Part shown: positions 15,721 through 25,095 of the stretch, piece after piece
Numbering within the stretch: position 1 is the first letter of the stretch
How the letters are laid out: the number at the start of each line of letters is the position of its first letter
Source of the DNA: Mycobacterium kyogaense
Lineage (GTDB): Bacteria; Actinomycetota; Actinomycetes; Mycobacteriales; Mycobacteriaceae
Length of the DNA stretch: 64,000 nucleotides
Direction: 5' to 3'
NCBI RefSeq assembly: GCF_003254575.1
Contig: NZ_QJUA01000004.1
Coordinates: 124,001-188,000 of the forward strand
The notes under the pieces: model-generated
The model's input: the letters and a program-made list of their open reading frames with translations, nothing else
Database searches by the model: none
What the model was told of the DNA's origin: nothing
Program-made: the position numbers and the translations under genes

Positions 15721-16556
15721 GCGGGGCCGTCTCGACCGCACCCGCCCGGTCCACCGTGCCGGCGGCGTCGCGGCCGCCGGTGCGCGCGCTGCAGCAGTGG
15801 TGGGTGCTGACGGTCCGGATGATCACCCCGACGCTGCGCAACGGCGAACTGGCCACGCAGATCATCGGGTCGATCGTGTTCACGATCGGCTACTACCTGC
15901 CGCTCAAGCAGATGATGGGCGCGGTCCAGCCGCTGTCGAGTTACGCGCAGTACCTGACGCCGCTGATCATCCTGCAGGCCATCTGGTTCGCCGCGGTGTC
16001 GGCCGCGTTCCGCTCGGCGACCGACTCCATCCAGGGCATCAACCGCCGGTTCCGCGCGATGCCGATCCCGGCGATCATGCCGCTGGCGTCCCGCCTGACC
16101 GCGAGCATGTACCGCTGCGTCGTCGCGCTGGTCGTGTCGGTGGCGTGCGGTCACGTCATCGGTTTCCGGTTCCACGGACCCGTGTGGCACATCCTCGGCT
16201 TCGCCGGCCTGGTGCTGCTGATCGGCGCGACACTGGCCATCATCGGTGACCTCATCGGGATCGCCACCCAGAATCCGGAGGCGACCGCGCCGATGATGCT
16301 GGTGCCGCAGCTGACGCTGGGGCTGGCGTCGGTGGGCCTGCAGCCGGTCGAGCAGTTCCCCGACTGGATTCAGGGTTTCGTGCGCAACCAGCCGCTCTCG
16401 CAGTGGGTGTACGGGCTGCAGGCGTTCGCCGGTGACACCACCGACGCGGCGCCGAAGGTCACCTGGGCGGTCCTCGCGCCGGGGTTGGCGTGGGCGTTGG
16501 GCGCCGGGGTCGTCGCGGTCGTGCTGCACCGCATCGTCAGCAGGAGGAGACGCTGA
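15717..16556 (+). CDS. drrB: ABC transporter permease DrrB
   Basis: This 279-residue ABC-2-type integral membrane protein has about six hydrophobic segments, for example around LATQIIGSIVFTIGYYL, LIILQAIWFAAVSAAF and ILGFAGLVLLIGATL. It includes the conserved RFRAMPIPAIMPLASRL cytoplasmic loop found in DrrB-type permeases. It pairs with DrrC to form the membrane channel energised by DrrA. The GTG start overlaps the drrA stop (GTGA), and the stop shares one base with the drrC ATG, indicating coupled translation. Mycobacterial DrrB is similar in length (289). Confidence 0.93.
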   Translation: MSGAVSTAPARSTVPAASRPPVRALQQWWVLTVRMITPTLRNGELATQIIGSIVFTIGYYLPLKQMMGAVQPLSSYAQYLTPLIILQAIWFAAVSAAFRSATDSIQGINRRFRAMPIPAIMPLASRLTASMYRCVVALVVSVACGHVIGFRFHGPVWHILGFAGLVLLIGATLAIIGDLIGIATQNPEATAPMMLVPQLTLGLASVGLQPVEQFPDWIQGFVRNQPLSQWVYGLQAFAGDTTDAAPKVTWAVLAPGLAWALGAGVVAVVLHRIVSRRRR

Positions 16557-17416
16557 TGGCCCGCTCGGCGGCCGCGCAGGAACCCGTGGCGAAGGCGCCG
16601 TACCGCCCCGGCGGCCGGCACCGTGACGCGCGGGTGTGGGAGAACTCGCCGAGGCGGCTGGTGCCACAGGTGCTGCTGCTGACGTTCCGCATCCTGCGGC
16701 GCTGGAGCCGCGACCCGGCCACGCTGGTGCAGTCGTTCGTGATGCCCGCCGGCTTCCTCGCCGCCCTCGACGTCGTCTTCGGCGACGTGATCAAGCAGGT
16801 GAGCGGTCAGAGCGGGTTGTACGGCCAGGTTCCGCTGGTGGCGCTCGTCGGCGGCATGACCGGTGCGATCATCGGCGCGATCAGCGTGATGCGGGAACGC
16901 GACGTCGGCCTGCTGTCGCGGTTCTGGGTCGTGCCGATGCACCGGGCCGCCGGGCTGCTGTCCCGGATGCTGGCCGAGTGGGTCCGCATCGTGGTGATCA
17001 CGCTCGTCGTCATGTGCGTCGGCTTCGCGTTGGGCTTCCGCTTCGAGCAGGGGTTGCCCGCGGCGATCGCGTGGGTGTTCATGCCCGCCCTGTTCGGGGT
17101 GGCGTTGTCGGCGGCGGTGCTGACGCTGGCGCTGTACTCGTCGAGCACGCTGGTGCCGCAGGCCACCGACATCGTGGTCGCGGTGCTGATGTTCTTCTCG
17201 ATCGGATTCGTTCCGCTCGATCAATATCCGAAGTGGTTGCAGCCGTTCGTCGAGCACCAGCCCGTCAGCTATACGATCAAGGCGATGCGTGGGCTCTCCA
17301 TCGAGGGTCCGATCGCCCGGCCCATGGTGTTCGCCGTGCTGTGGTCGGTGGGCATCCTCGCGATATGCGCGGTTCCGCTGGCCCTGGGCTACCGGAAGGC
17401 CAGCCGCCGTGGCTGA
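16556..17416 (+). CDS. drrC: ABC transporter permease DrrC
   Basis: This 286-residue ABC-2-type permease is the second membrane subunit of the DrrABC exporter. After a polar, arginine-rich N-terminus of about 45 residues come six hydrophobic stretches and the loop SRFWVVPMHRAAGLLSRM, the counterpart of the DrrB loop. The ATG at 16556 was chosen over in-frame codons upstream because it overlaps the drrB stop by one base and is preceded by AGGAGGAGA. The frame upstream of it is arginine-rich shadow sequence of drrB. Confidence 0.92.
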   Translation: MARSAAAQEPVAKAPYRPGGRHRDARVWENSPRRLVPQVLLLTFRILRRWSRDPATLVQSFVMPAGFLAALDVVFGDVIKQVSGQSGLYGQVPLVALVGGMTGAIIGAISVMRERDVGLLSRFWVVPMHRAAGLLSRMLAEWVRIVVITLVVMCVGFALGFRFEQGLPAAIAWVFMPALFGVALSAAVLTLALYSSSTLVPQATDIVVAVLMFFSIGFVPLDQYPKWLQPFVEHQPVSYTIKAMRGLSIEGPIARPMVFAVLWSVGILAICAVPLALGYRKASRRG

Positions 17417-17461
17417 CCCAGCCGTGCTCGTCCGAACCGTGTGAGAGGGAGTCTGATTCCG

Positions 17462-18712
17462 ATGTTTCCGTCCTCGGGGATTCGTAAGCTCGCCCGAAGC
17501 GAGGAGATGTTCGCCGAGACGCACAATTTCATCGGGTTGGCGGCGCACGTCAAGGGGCCGATGGATGCCGATGCGCTGTCGGACGCGTTCGACGCGCTGC
17601 TGGAGGCGCATCCCGTGCTCGGCGGGCATCTCGAGCAGTTGCCCGACGGCAAGTGGGAGATCGTGCTCGACGATCTGATGCACCCGGGTATCGAGGTGGT
17701 CGAGCTGACCGGTGACGAGCCGGCGCCGCCGCTGATCTTCGACCAGACCCAGTCGCTGGTGCATCTGCGCCTGACGGTCCGCGACGGGGTGGCCCAGCCG
17801 ACGCTCTACATCCACCACAGCCTGGCCGACGGCCACCACCAGTTCAGCCTCGTCGAGGAGCTGTTCTCCACCTACACCGATCTGGTCACCACGGGCACCA
17901 CCCGGCCGGTGAAGGTGCATCCCGCACCCGAGCCGCTGGAGACGATCCTGGCCAGTCGCGGCGTCGAGAAGAGGACCCGCTCCGGTCTGGAGCGTCTGCT
18001 CGCCGCGATGTTCGCCTACGAGCTACCGCCGTCGCGCCGGGCTCCCTCGGAGACCAATCCGGTGCTGCCGCAACTGGTCCCGATGGAGTACTGCACGCTC
18101 TCCGAGCAGGACACCGAGAAGATCATCGCGTTCTGCCGGGCCAACAAGCTGGGCCTGAACAGCCTGCTGTCCGCGGCGGTGCTGATGGCCGAGTGGCAGG
18201 TGCGCAACACGCCGAACATCCCGGTGCCCTACGTCTACCCGGTGGATCTGCGCTACCTGCTGACGCCGCCGGTGTCGGCGACCGAGAGCACCAACCCGGT
18301 GGGCATCGCGACGTACCTGGCCGAGATCCATCCCGGCACGGACGTGGCGGCGCTGGCCCGCGACATCAACGACACGTACAAGAAGGACATCGCCGAAGGC
18401 GTCATCCAGCAGAGCTTCCTGCACTTCAGCCCGCAGTACGTCGGCAACCCGCCCGGCCTGCCCGATGTGGTGATGTTCACCGACAACGGAATCGTGCCGC
18501 CGCTGCGCACCCCGGCGGACATGGAGGTGGCCGCGAGCCACGGCGAGTTCTACTTCGCGGTCGGCGCCGGCATCGAGATCTACACGTCGAAGATCTTCAA
18601 CGGGCAGTTGATGATCGAATACCACAGCCATGGCCCCGATCGCGACAAGTCGATCGCCGCGATCGAGGCCCAGCTGCGCAGCATCGCGGCGAAGCAGGCC
18701 GCGAGCGCCTAG
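17462..18712 (+). CDS. papA5: Phthiocerol/phthiodiolone dimycocerosyl transferase PapA5
   Basis: This 416-residue acyltransferase is homologous along its length to M. tuberculosis PapA5 (422). In DIM synthesis PapA5 transfers mycocerosic acids onto the two hydroxyls of the phthiocerol chain. The catalytic motif HHSLADG is at residues 118-124 (His119, Asp123). Shared landmarks are the N-terminal RKLARSEE and the PYVYPVDLR block. The ATG at 17462 follows GAGGGAG by about eight bases and gives the family-like [11 protein letters not shown]-terminus; an in-frame start 21 bases upstream is less likely. It lies 45 bases after drrC. Its stop shares a CTAG palindrome with the convergent methyltransferase. 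No mas gene follows, unlike in M. tuberculosis. Confidence 0.93.
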   Translation: MFPSSGIRKLARSEEMFAETHNFIGLAAHVKGPMDADALSDAFDALLEAHPVLGGHLEQLPDGKWEIVLDDLMHPGIEVVELTGDEPAPPLIFDQTQSLVHLRLTVRDGVAQPTLYIHHSLADGHHQFSLVEELFSTYTDLVTTGTTRPVKVHPAPEPLETILASRGVEKRTRSGLERLLAAMFAYELPPSRRAPSETNPVLPQLVPMEYCTLSEQDTEKIIAFCRANKLGLNSLLSAAVLMAEWQVRNTPNIPVPYVYPVDLRYLLTPPVSATESTNPVGIATYLAEIHPGTDVAALARDINDTYKKDIAEGVIQQSFLHFSPQYVGNPPGLPDVVMFTDNGIVPPLRTPADMEVAASHGEFYFAVGAGIEIYTSKIFNGQLMIEYHSHGPDRDKSIAAIEAQLRSIAAKQAASA

Positions 18713-19533
18713 GCGCCGTACGCGTAGCGATGGTATTGCAACGAGGTCCGCAGCGGCGGCACGGCGGCGACGAGGCGTTTGAGCGCGTGCATGCCGCGGC
18801 CGGTGCGGGCGTAGGTGCTGGCGTCGAAAAACGTTGCGGCCGCGAGCAACCGGATGTCCGGCAGCTTGTCGAGGATCTGCTGGGGGCTGTTGACCGCCCA
18901 GTACAGCACCGAGCCGGAGGTGCGCACCAGCGATTGGCTCTTCTGCGATTTGATGGCCAGCCAGTTGAAGAAGTCGATCTGCAGCTCGCCGGTGCCGAAG
19001 CGGTCGATGAACCGGCGCAGCAGCGCGATGCCTTCCTCCTCGGTCAGGTACATGCTGATGCCCTCGGCGATCAGCAGTGTCGGCCGGTCGGCGGGAATCT
19101 GCTCGAGCCACTCCGGTTCGGTGGCCGGCGTGGCGATCAGCTCGTAGTTGTCCCGGCTGGGGTAGATCTGTTCCCGCAGCGCGATCACCTGCGGGAAATC
19201 GACGTCGTACCAACGAACGCCGGGGCCGGGGTCGACGCGGAAGACACGGCAGTCCAGTCCGCACCCCAGGTGCACGACGGTGCACTCCGGATGCGCGGCG
19301 ATGAACTGCCGCACCCAGATGTCGTACTGTGCGGTGCGAACAGTGAACAGCGGCGCCCATTTCGGGGTGATCTCCAGCTCGCTCCAGTCGAAGTCGAGCT
19401 TGCCGATCGCGGCCTTGGCGAATCGGTCGCCGAGGATGGGCGCCTCGAAGTCGGCGTCGAGCGCCTTCAGGTACAACGTGGACAGCATCGTCTTCGCGGG
19501 GCCGCTCAGATTGACCGCAACTTTGTCGTTCAC
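18709..19533 (-). CDS. Class I SAM-dependent O-methyltransferase, LCM/TcmP-like
   Basis: This 274-residue protein belongs to the leucine-carboxyl-methyltransferase-like group often found beside mycobacterial PKS genes. The SAM-binding motif [16 protein letters not shown] (around residue 86) and the downstream WYDVDFPQV acidic loop are intact, followed by [11 protein letters not shown]. The location next to papA5 suggests methylation of the lipid product, the step done in M. tuberculosis by the unrelated Rv2952; this is inference. The start is GTG. It is convergent with papA5 and divergent, over about 70 bases, from the flavodoxin operon. A second, more distant family member lies at 30760-31587. 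Confidence 0.85.
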   Translation of the reverse strand: MNDKVAVNLSGPAKTMLSTLYLKALDADFEAPILGDRFAKAAIGKLDFDWSELEITPKWAPLFTVRTAQYDIWVRQFIAAHPECTVVHLGCGLDCRVFRVDPGPGVRWYDVDFPQVIALREQIYPSRDNYELIATPATEPEWLEQIPADRPTLLIAEGISMYLTEEEGIALLRRFIDRFGTGELQIDFFNWLAIKSQKSQSLVRTSGSVLYWAVNSPQQILDKLPDIRLLAAATFFDASTYARTGRGMHALKRLVAAVPPLRTSLQYHRYAYGA

Positions 19534-19606
19534 GTGTGTGAGGCTATGCGCTTGAGGCCCGGCGTGGCACGTCGGGTTGCCCAGGCCACGAAAGGATGTG
19601 CCGGAG

Positions 19607-20281
19607 TTGGCTGATTCACCGAAGGTGCTGCTGCTCTACTACAGCTACACCGGGCAGGCCAAGAAGGTGCTCGACGCCGCGGCCGAGGTGTTCCGTGCGC
19701 GCGGTTGCGAGGTCACCGAGGCGCCGATCGAGTTCACCGACCCTCGGTATGCCGAGCGCTTCTCCCGATTCCCGATGCGCAGCGTGTGGCCGGAGTTCCT
19801 CGGCATGCTGCCCGCGCAGACGCTCAAACGCACCGGCGACATCCGCACACCGGAGGCGGTGCGCACCGGTTCCTACGACCTGATCTGCATCGGGTCGCCG
19901 ACGTGGTGGGACACCGTGTCGATGCCGCTGCGCACGTTCCTGATGTCCCATGAGGCTCGGCCGGTGTTGGACGGCAAGCGTTTTGCCGTGTTCGTCGTCT
20001 GCCGGCGCAAGTGGCGCAAGAACCTGGCCGGGGTCCGCAAGCTCGCCGAGAAGAAGGGCGGGCGCTACGTCGACGGCATCCACTTCACCTATCCCGGCGG
20101 TGAGCTGCCGTCGATGCTGTCGCTGACCAGCTACCTGGGCACGGGGGAGTACCGGGACCGCTACCTCGGCATGAAGCTGCCCCCCACCAACATCAACGAC
20201 GAACACCTCGAAGAGGCGCGGCGATTCGCGGGCCGGGTCGCCGACAAGGTGTTCGGCCGGGCGCCTTCGGAGCGTCCGTAG
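19607..20281 (+). CDS. Flavodoxin-family protein
   Basis: This protein of about 224 residues begins with a flavodoxin-like phosphate-binding loop (LLLYYSYTGQAKKV) and continues with the FMN-loop-like segment ICIGSPTWWDTVSMPLRTF. It is probably an FMN-binding electron carrier or quinone-reductase-like protein; the substrate is unknown. The start is uncertain: TTG at 19607 is 10 bases after AAAGGA, while GTG at 19598 is too close to it; an earlier TTG at 19577 is unlikely. Its stop overlaps the GTG of the next gene by one base, making it the first gene of a three-gene operon with DUF2505 and nitroreductase genes. Confidence 0.82.
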   Translation: MADSPKVLLLYYSYTGQAKKVLDAAAEVFRARGCEVTEAPIEFTDPRYAERFSRFPMRSVWPEFLGMLPAQTLKRTGDIRTPEAVRTGSYDLICIGSPTWWDTVSMPLRTFLMSHEARPVLDGKRFAVFVVCRRKWRKNLAGVRKLAEKKGGRYVDGIHFTYPGGELPSMLSLTSYLGTGEYRDRYLGMKLPPTNINDEHLEEARRFAGRVADKVFGRAPSERP

Positions 20282-20790
20282 TGGCGCGTCCGTTCGACGT
20301 GAGCGCCGAGGCGGGCGCCGCGGTCCCCGACGTGCTGGCCGCGTTCGCCACCAGGGATTACTGGCTGGCCCGGCTGGCCGCCTACGGTGGCGATTCGATG
20401 ACGCTGGATTCGTTGACCGTCGAGTCCGACGGCGGCGTCGTCGTGCAGACCACGCAGGATCTGCGCCAGGACATGCTGCCCGGTCAGATCGGGCGGATGT
20501 TGCCCGGAGACACCTCGATCACGCGCAGGGAAACGTGGCGGCCGGGCGGAGTCGCGGGGGAGGCGCACGGTGACTTCGCGATCACTGCCCGGGGGGTGCC
20601 CAGCTCCGGGTCGGGAACCATGGTGCTGCAGGCGATTCCGACGGGCTCGCGGCTGCGGGTACGCGGCACGGTCGAGGTGCGTATCCCGATGATGGGTGGC
20701 CGCATCGAACGCTATGTCGCCGAGCTGATCGCCCGCGACGTTCCGCAGATGCAGCAGTTCACCGCCTCGTGGATCGCGGAGGAGGCATAG
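20281..20790 (+). CDS. DUF2505 family protein
   Basis: This 169-residue protein matches the actinobacterial DUF2505 family, a START/SRPBCC-like fold. Visible hallmarks are the N-terminal FDVSAE..VPDVLAAFATRDYWLARL, a central beta-rich part, and the C-terminal helix VAELIARDVPQMQQFTASWI. Such folds bind hydrophobic ligands, but no specific role is known. It is translationally coupled to the flavodoxin gene (TAGTG overlap), and its stop lies two bases before the nitroreductase ATG. Confidence 0.85.
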   Translation: MARPFDVSAEAGAAVPDVLAAFATRDYWLARLAAYGGDSMTLDSLTVESDGGVVVQTTQDLRQDMLPGQIGRMLPGDTSITRRETWRPGGVAGEAHGDFAITARGVPSSGSGTMVLQAIPTGSRLRVRGTVEVRIPMMGGRIERYVAELIARDVPQMQQFTASWIAEEA

Positions 20791-20792
20791 CG

Positions 20793-21503
20793 ATGCCCGA
20801 ACCGATCCCGAGCGCCGAGGAGGCGCTCGCCCGGCTGACCATGCCGCTGGTCGAGACGATGATGACCCAGCGGGCGATCCGTCGGGTGCGCCCCGATCCG
20901 GTCGACGACGCGATCGTGCTCAAGTGCATCGAGCTCGCGTTGCGGGCCCCGACGGGCGCCAACGGGCAGAACTGGGAGTTCGTCGTCGTCAAGGATCCGC
21001 GGGTCAAGAAGAAGCTGCAGCGTCGATACCGGTTGGCGTGGCGCGCTTTTCACCGGACGTCGATCCGCGACATCGCGTCCTACGACGAGGAGATGGCCAA
21101 GAGCGTCAAGGCCATCGAATGGCAGCTGGAGCATTTCACCGAGATCCCGGTCCTGGTGATCGCCTGCTTGAAGTTGGGTAGCCGCGACGGCAAGGTGCCG
21201 TTCGTGCCGATGCCGCACGCGGCCGCCTCGGCGTTCTTCGGGTCCATCTACCCCAGCGTGCAGAACCTGCTGCTGGCGGCCCGCTCGATGGGACTGGGCG
21301 CCTCCCTCATCACGCTGCCGCTGTGGAATCTGACGTCTGCGCGCCGGATCCTCGGGCTGCCGATGGACGTCACGCCGTGCGCGGTGGTGCCGCTCGGCTG
21401 GCCTAAGGGCCGCTACGGCCCGACCACGCGCAGGCCGGTGGACGAGGTGGTGCACCTCGACCGGTACGGCAACCGCGCGTGGTTCGGACCGCGCAGGCGG
21501 TAG
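20793..21503 (+). CDS. Nitroreductase family protein
   Basis: This 236-residue FMN-dependent nitroreductase-fold protein has the N-terminal MTQRAIRRVRPDPV and APTGANGQNWEFVVV cofactor-binding segments and the C-terminal LPLWNLTSARRILGLP followed by VVPLGWPKGRYGP. It likely reduces an organic substrate with NAD(P)H through FMN. The ATG at 20793 follows GCGGAGGAGG by seven to eight bases and is preferred over the upstream in-frame start that would overlap the previous gene. It ends six bases before the convergent LysE-family gene. Confidence 0.88.
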   Translation: MPEPIPSAEEALARLTMPLVETMMTQRAIRRVRPDPVDDAIVLKCIELALRAPTGANGQNWEFVVVKDPRVKKKLQRRYRLAWRAFHRTSIRDIASYDEEMAKSVKAIEWQLEHFTEIPVLVIACLKLGSRDGKVPFVPMPHAAASAFFGSIYPSVQNLLLAARSMGLGASLITLPLWNLTSARRILGLPMDVTPCAVVPLGWPKGRYGPTTRRPVDEVVHLDRYGNRAWFGPRRR

Positions 21504-21509
21504 TGACCG

Positions 21510-22148
21510 TCAGGCGGCCTTGTTGCTCGTCAGCGCCAGCGCGCCGGCCAGTCCGATCATCATGGTGCCCCCGGCGGCACGCACTGCCGCCAAGCGCTTG
21601 CCGGAGGTGGCGAACCAAGCTCGTGCGGTCCCTGCCGCCAACGCCCACACGCTGTCACCCGCCAACGCGATCAGCGTGAACAGCACGCCGAGAACCATCA
21701 TCTGGGTGGCGACAGCGCCGGCATGGACGTCGACGAACTGAGGCAGCACCGCGACGAAGAACACGATCGTCTTGGGATTCGTGACGCCCACGATGAACCC
21801 CTGGCGAAGGCTCTGCCATGACGACGCCGCGTGCTCGCCGGAGGCGAGCACAGTGTGGTCCCGCCGGCCTCTGATCGCCTGCACGCCGAGGTACCCCAGA
21901 TAGGCGGCACCGGCGAGCTTGATCAGTGTGAACAGCAGGATCGACTGTGCCACCACCGTTCCCACGCCGAGGGCGACGGCGGCGACCAGCGGGAGAGCGC
22001 CGAGTTCGTTGCCCACCACACTCAACAGGCCGGCTCGTCGTCCCGAGGAGAGGGAACGGCCGATGACGAACAGCACGCTCGGTCCGGGGATGGCGATGAT
22101 GACGACCGACGCCACAGCGAACGCTGCGAGCGCCTCCCATGTTGGCAT
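21510..22148 (-). CDS. LysE family translocator
   Basis: This 212-residue membrane protein has about six hydrophobic helices and the LysE/RhtB signature near the N-terminus (IIAIPGPSVLFVIGRSLSSGRRAGLLSVVG). The central conserved loop GFIVGVTNPKTIVFF precedes helix four. Members export amino acids or related small molecules across the inner membrane; the substrate cannot be deduced. It lies 37 bases downstream of the GjpA-like gene on the same strand, so co-transcription is possible. Confidence 0.88.
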   Translation of the reverse strand: MPTWEALAAFAVASVVIIAIPGPSVLFVIGRSLSSGRRAGLLSVVGNELGALPLVAAVALGVGTVVAQSILLFTLIKLAGAAYLGYLGVQAIRGRRDHTVLASGEHAASSWQSLRQGFIVGVTNPKTIVFFVAVLPQFVDVHAGAVATQMMVLGVLFTLIALAGDSVWALAAGTARAWFATSGKRLAAVRAAGGTMMIGLAGALALTSNKAA

Positions 22149-22185
22149 CGGCGAAGGCTAACCGCCGACGGTGGGAATCGCCACC

Positions 22186-23481
22186 TTATTCCTGGCTGCC
22201 GGAGTCCTTCTTCGAGGTCTTCGCCGAGCTCGCATCCGACGACGAGGAACCGCCCGACTTCTCCGCGCGGTCACCGGTGCGCTTCGACGTCGTGTCCGTC
22301 CCCTTGTCGGCCTTGTCTGCCTTCTCGGTGGCTTTCTCGGTCGCGGCGGCGAACTTCTTCTGTAGGTTCGCCACCGTGTCCTGCACGCTGAAAGACCCTG
22401 CGCGACGCGGTGTGGCGGAGGGCTTTTCGGCCGGCGCGTCGGAAGTGGCCTGCTCGGCCGCATCCGTGCCCTCGGTCGCCTCGGGCGCCGGAGTCTCCTC
22501 GACGGTCTTCTTCACGGAGTCGACCACCGACTCCGCGGTGACCGCGGGCTTCGGTGCGACGGTCTCCGCCGGCGCAGTCTCAGCCGGGGCCTCGACATCG
22601 GCATTGGCGGCCTTGGCGACCTTCACAGTGTCGAGGCTGACCAGGTTGGTGGTCGCGGTCTCGGGAGCGCCCCCGGGCCAGCCCGTCGGATTGTCCGGGT
22701 AGTCCTTGTCCTCGACGACGGGGTTCGCCGGCTTGGGGATGAACAGCTTGACGAAGGTCTCGATCTCGCGGACGGCGAGCCAGTCCGGTACGTGTCCCGT
22801 GACCTGCAGTGCGGCAGCGAGATTCGCGCTGGCGGTGACGAAGTCGTACATCGTCACGGGCTTGAACGCCTGCGGCTCACCGGTGAAATAGTCGGCGACG
22901 GACTTGATCACCTCGAACCGGTCCAACTTGACCGTCTGCCCGGACCACGCGGTCGGCTTGCCGTCCACGGGGTTGATGACCTCGCCGAACGTGTAGCCCT
23001 CGGGAGAGTAGAACTTCCACATCGGCACGGTGAACATCGACTTCAGCATGCCGATGGGGTCGGTGCACTCGAACGCACAGCCCTCGTGCATGGGGAGATT
23101 CGCTGCAGCCCACCAGTTCAGGTGCTCACCGAGCGGACGCGACAGCGCCGGGAACGGCACCAGCATGTCGACGAAGCCCTCGAGCATCTCGGGGTTGGCC
23201 GGATCCCAGCCCCAGACGTTGTTGGGTTGGGAGACTTCCCAGCTGCCGCTGGCCGCCATCGCGTCGGCGAAGCGCTGGATGCCGAACACGAGGTTCGCCG
23301 GGGTGTTGAGCGCAGCGAGGAAGGCGTTGGCGGGGATGTTGGCCACGGAGCCGGTCAGGGCGACATCGGCATCGCGGACCATGGTGGTGTGCGGCGTCGG
23401 GGTGACGGGGCCGACGGCGATGAGGCCGGCCCCCACCAGCGCGACGCCCGCGGTGGCATACGGACGCAAAGCTGTGTGCAT
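22186..23481 (-). CDS. GjpA-like exported protein with Ala/Lys/Ser-rich tail
   Basis: This 431-residue protein has the N-terminal MHTALRPYATAGVALVGAGL signal typical of mycobacterial proteins named 'outer membrane porin GjpA'; the porin function is by name similarity only. After the signal, a domain of about 230 residues contains SWEVSQPNNVWGWDPANPEM and YTFGEVINPVDGKPTAWSGQ. The last 150 residues are low-complexity Ala/Glu/Lys/Thr followed by a Ser/Lys-rich end. The ATG at 23481 was chosen because it opens on the signal peptide; the open frame continues about 66 codons further upstream without a signal. It is a paralogue of the protein at 26234-27775. Confidence 0.82.
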   Translation of the reverse strand: MHTALRPYATAGVALVGAGLIAVGPVTPTPHTTMVRDADVALTGSVANIPANAFLAALNTPANLVFGIQRFADAMAASGSWEVSQPNNVWGWDPANPEMLEGFVDMLVPFPALSRPLGEHLNWWAAANLPMHEGCAFECTDPIGMLKSMFTVPMWKFYSPEGYTFGEVINPVDGKPTAWSGQTVKLDRFEVIKSVADYFTGEPQAFKPVTMYDFVTASANLAAALQVTGHVPDWLAVREIETFVKLFIPKPANPVVEDKDYPDNPTGWPGGAPETATTNLVSLDTVKVAKAANADVEAPAETAPAETVAPKPAVTAESVVDSVKKTVEETPAPEATEGTDAAEQATSDAPAEKPSATPRRAGSFSVQDTVANLQKKFAAATEKATEKADKADKGTDTTSKRTGDRAEKSGGSSSSDASSAKTSKKDSGSQE

Positions 23482-23835
23482 CGAGAATCCTTCTGTGGTC
23501 GACGTGACGACGGCGCTGTACCCGCTCCCCGTATGCGGCGGACAAACGTGACCGTAGCAAAGTAACGATAAACGGTGTAGGCACCGCCGTGTGCAAAGAC
23601 CCCGAAAAGATTCACGACGAGTTGGGTGAGACCACGCAGGGAGCGCAGACGCGGCTGACCTGGAACGCAGGTCCCGCAAAATTGACCCGCCGGCAAATAA
23701 CCCCCGGCTGCGCCGGTGCGGCCCACGTCACGCCGACCGCACGTAGCTATGTAACGAAAACTTCCGCTGTGGCGAAGTCAGCTAACTCACCGGATGCGAG
23801 ACGGTGCGAGATGTCGGTGCCGCACCGCCGGCGGA
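23482..23835. other. Intergenic stretch upstream of the GjpA-like gene
   Basis: These 354 bases separate the start of the GjpA-like gene from the 3' end of the ketoreductase gene; both are on the minus strand. It contains AT-richer patches (near 23556-23570 and 23690-23700) that could hold the promoter of the GjpA-like gene. I see no convincing gene, terminator hairpin or repeat. Confidence 0.5.
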
Positions 23836-25017
23836 TCAGAGCTTCTTGAGTCCGCGCAGCACGGTTCCGAACGGCCCACTGGCCGTGACCGCCTTGCGCA
23901 ACCGGGGATTCAACTGGCTCGCGTTGAGAACCAGGAGGTACCGCAGCCCGTGGTCGCGCCACTCGGCGATCTGACCGAGCACGTCGTCGGCGGTGCCGGA
24001 GAACGTGATCTCGCGCATCAACGACGGCGGGACGGCCTTGGTGTACGCGAGCGCGCTCTCGTAGTCGATCGTCTGGGGGACGAGGTCCTGCACTCCGGAG
24101 AAATCCGCGCCCAGCGGGTGCACCGCTCCGTGGCGCGCCCACACCTCGGCCGGCGCGGCCAGCGCCGACGATTTGAGGATGACCCCGTCGAGCGCCTCGT
24201 CGACGTCATCGCGGCTGCGGCCCACCACCACCGCGCGGTTGAGCGCAGGCACGATCACGTCCGGGTCGCGGCCCGCGTCCGAGGCGACATCGCGCACGGT
24301 GGCGAGCGAGCGGGCGTAGTCGGCCGGGCGGGAGATCGTGAACGGCACCCAGCCGTCGGCGTGCCGTCCGGTGATGCGCAGCATCCGGGGGCCTTGCGCG
24401 GCCACCCACATCTCCGGCCAGGTGCCGCGGTAGGGCGGCAGGTCGAACACGGCGTTGTGCAGCGGAAAGAACTCCGAATCCCGGGTGATCGCCTCGCCGC
24501 CGGAGTTCCACAGCGCCCGGATCGTCGCCACCGCCTCTTCGAAGCGGGCCACCGGCTTCTCCCACGGCACGCCGTACGGTTCGTTGCCCTCGCGCTCGCC
24601 CACCCCGATGCCGAGCATGGCCCGGCCCTTGGTGAGCAGATGCAGGGTGGCCGCCGCTTGGGCGGTGACCGCGGGATTGCGTCGGCTGGCGTCGGTGACA
24701 CAGACACCGAGGCGCAGCCTGGTGAACCGGTTGCGCGCCGCGAGGTGGCCGAGCATCGTCCACGGTTCGAGGATGGCGTCGACCCTGGGTACCAGCTTGG
24801 CCCCGACGCCGAGGTGTTCGGGCGTGGCCAGCGAGCGGGGGATCAGCGAGTTCAGGTGATCGCCCACCCACAGTGAATCGCCGCCGTTGAGCGCGACGGT
24901 GGCACCGGCGAACCGGGTGGCCGCCGTCGGCGAGAAGCGGGTGTTGACGATCCCGTCGAGCAGGCCGAATCGCAGCCCGCCGGTGGATGTTCCGCCTCGT
25001 CGGGCGCTGGACCTCAT
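23836..25017 (-). CDS. F420-dependent phthiodiolone-type ketoreductase (Rv2951c-like)
   Basis: This 393-residue LLM-class flavin/F420 oxidoreductase is strikingly similar along its length to M. tuberculosis Rv2951c, which reduces phthiodiolone to phthiotriol. Shared blocks include [61 protein letters not shown] and the C-terminal VLRGLKKL. It supports the view that this window makes a DIM-type lipid with a phthiocerol-like keto/methoxy end. The start ATG at 25017 adds about 12 residues before the conserved GGLRFG; a later start is possible. It is divergent from the alpha/beta hydrolase over 78 bases. Confidence 0.9.
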   Translation of the reverse strand: MRSSARRGGTSTGGLRFGLLDGIVNTRFSPTAATRFAGATVALNGGDSLWVGDHLNSLIPRSLATPEHLGVGAKLVPRVDAILEPWTMLGHLAARNRFTRLRLGVCVTDASRRNPAVTAQAAATLHLLTKGRAMLGIGVGEREGNEPYGVPWEKPVARFEEAVATIRALWNSGGEAITRDSEFFPLHNAVFDLPPYRGTWPEMWVAAQGPRMLRITGRHADGWVPFTISRPADYARSLATVRDVASDAGRDPDVIVPALNRAVVVGRSRDDVDEALDGVILKSSALAAPAEVWARHGAVHPLGADFSGVQDLVPQTIDYESALAYTKAVPPSLMREITFSGTADDVLGQIAEWRDHGLRYLLVLNASQLNPRLRKAVTASGPFGTVLRGLKKL

Positions 25018-25095
25018 AGCAGGAACCGTACTATCAGGGGCGCTGCCAACCCGTCCACGCGGACGCTGCCCCCACCCGCCCGATGCGAGGAGACC

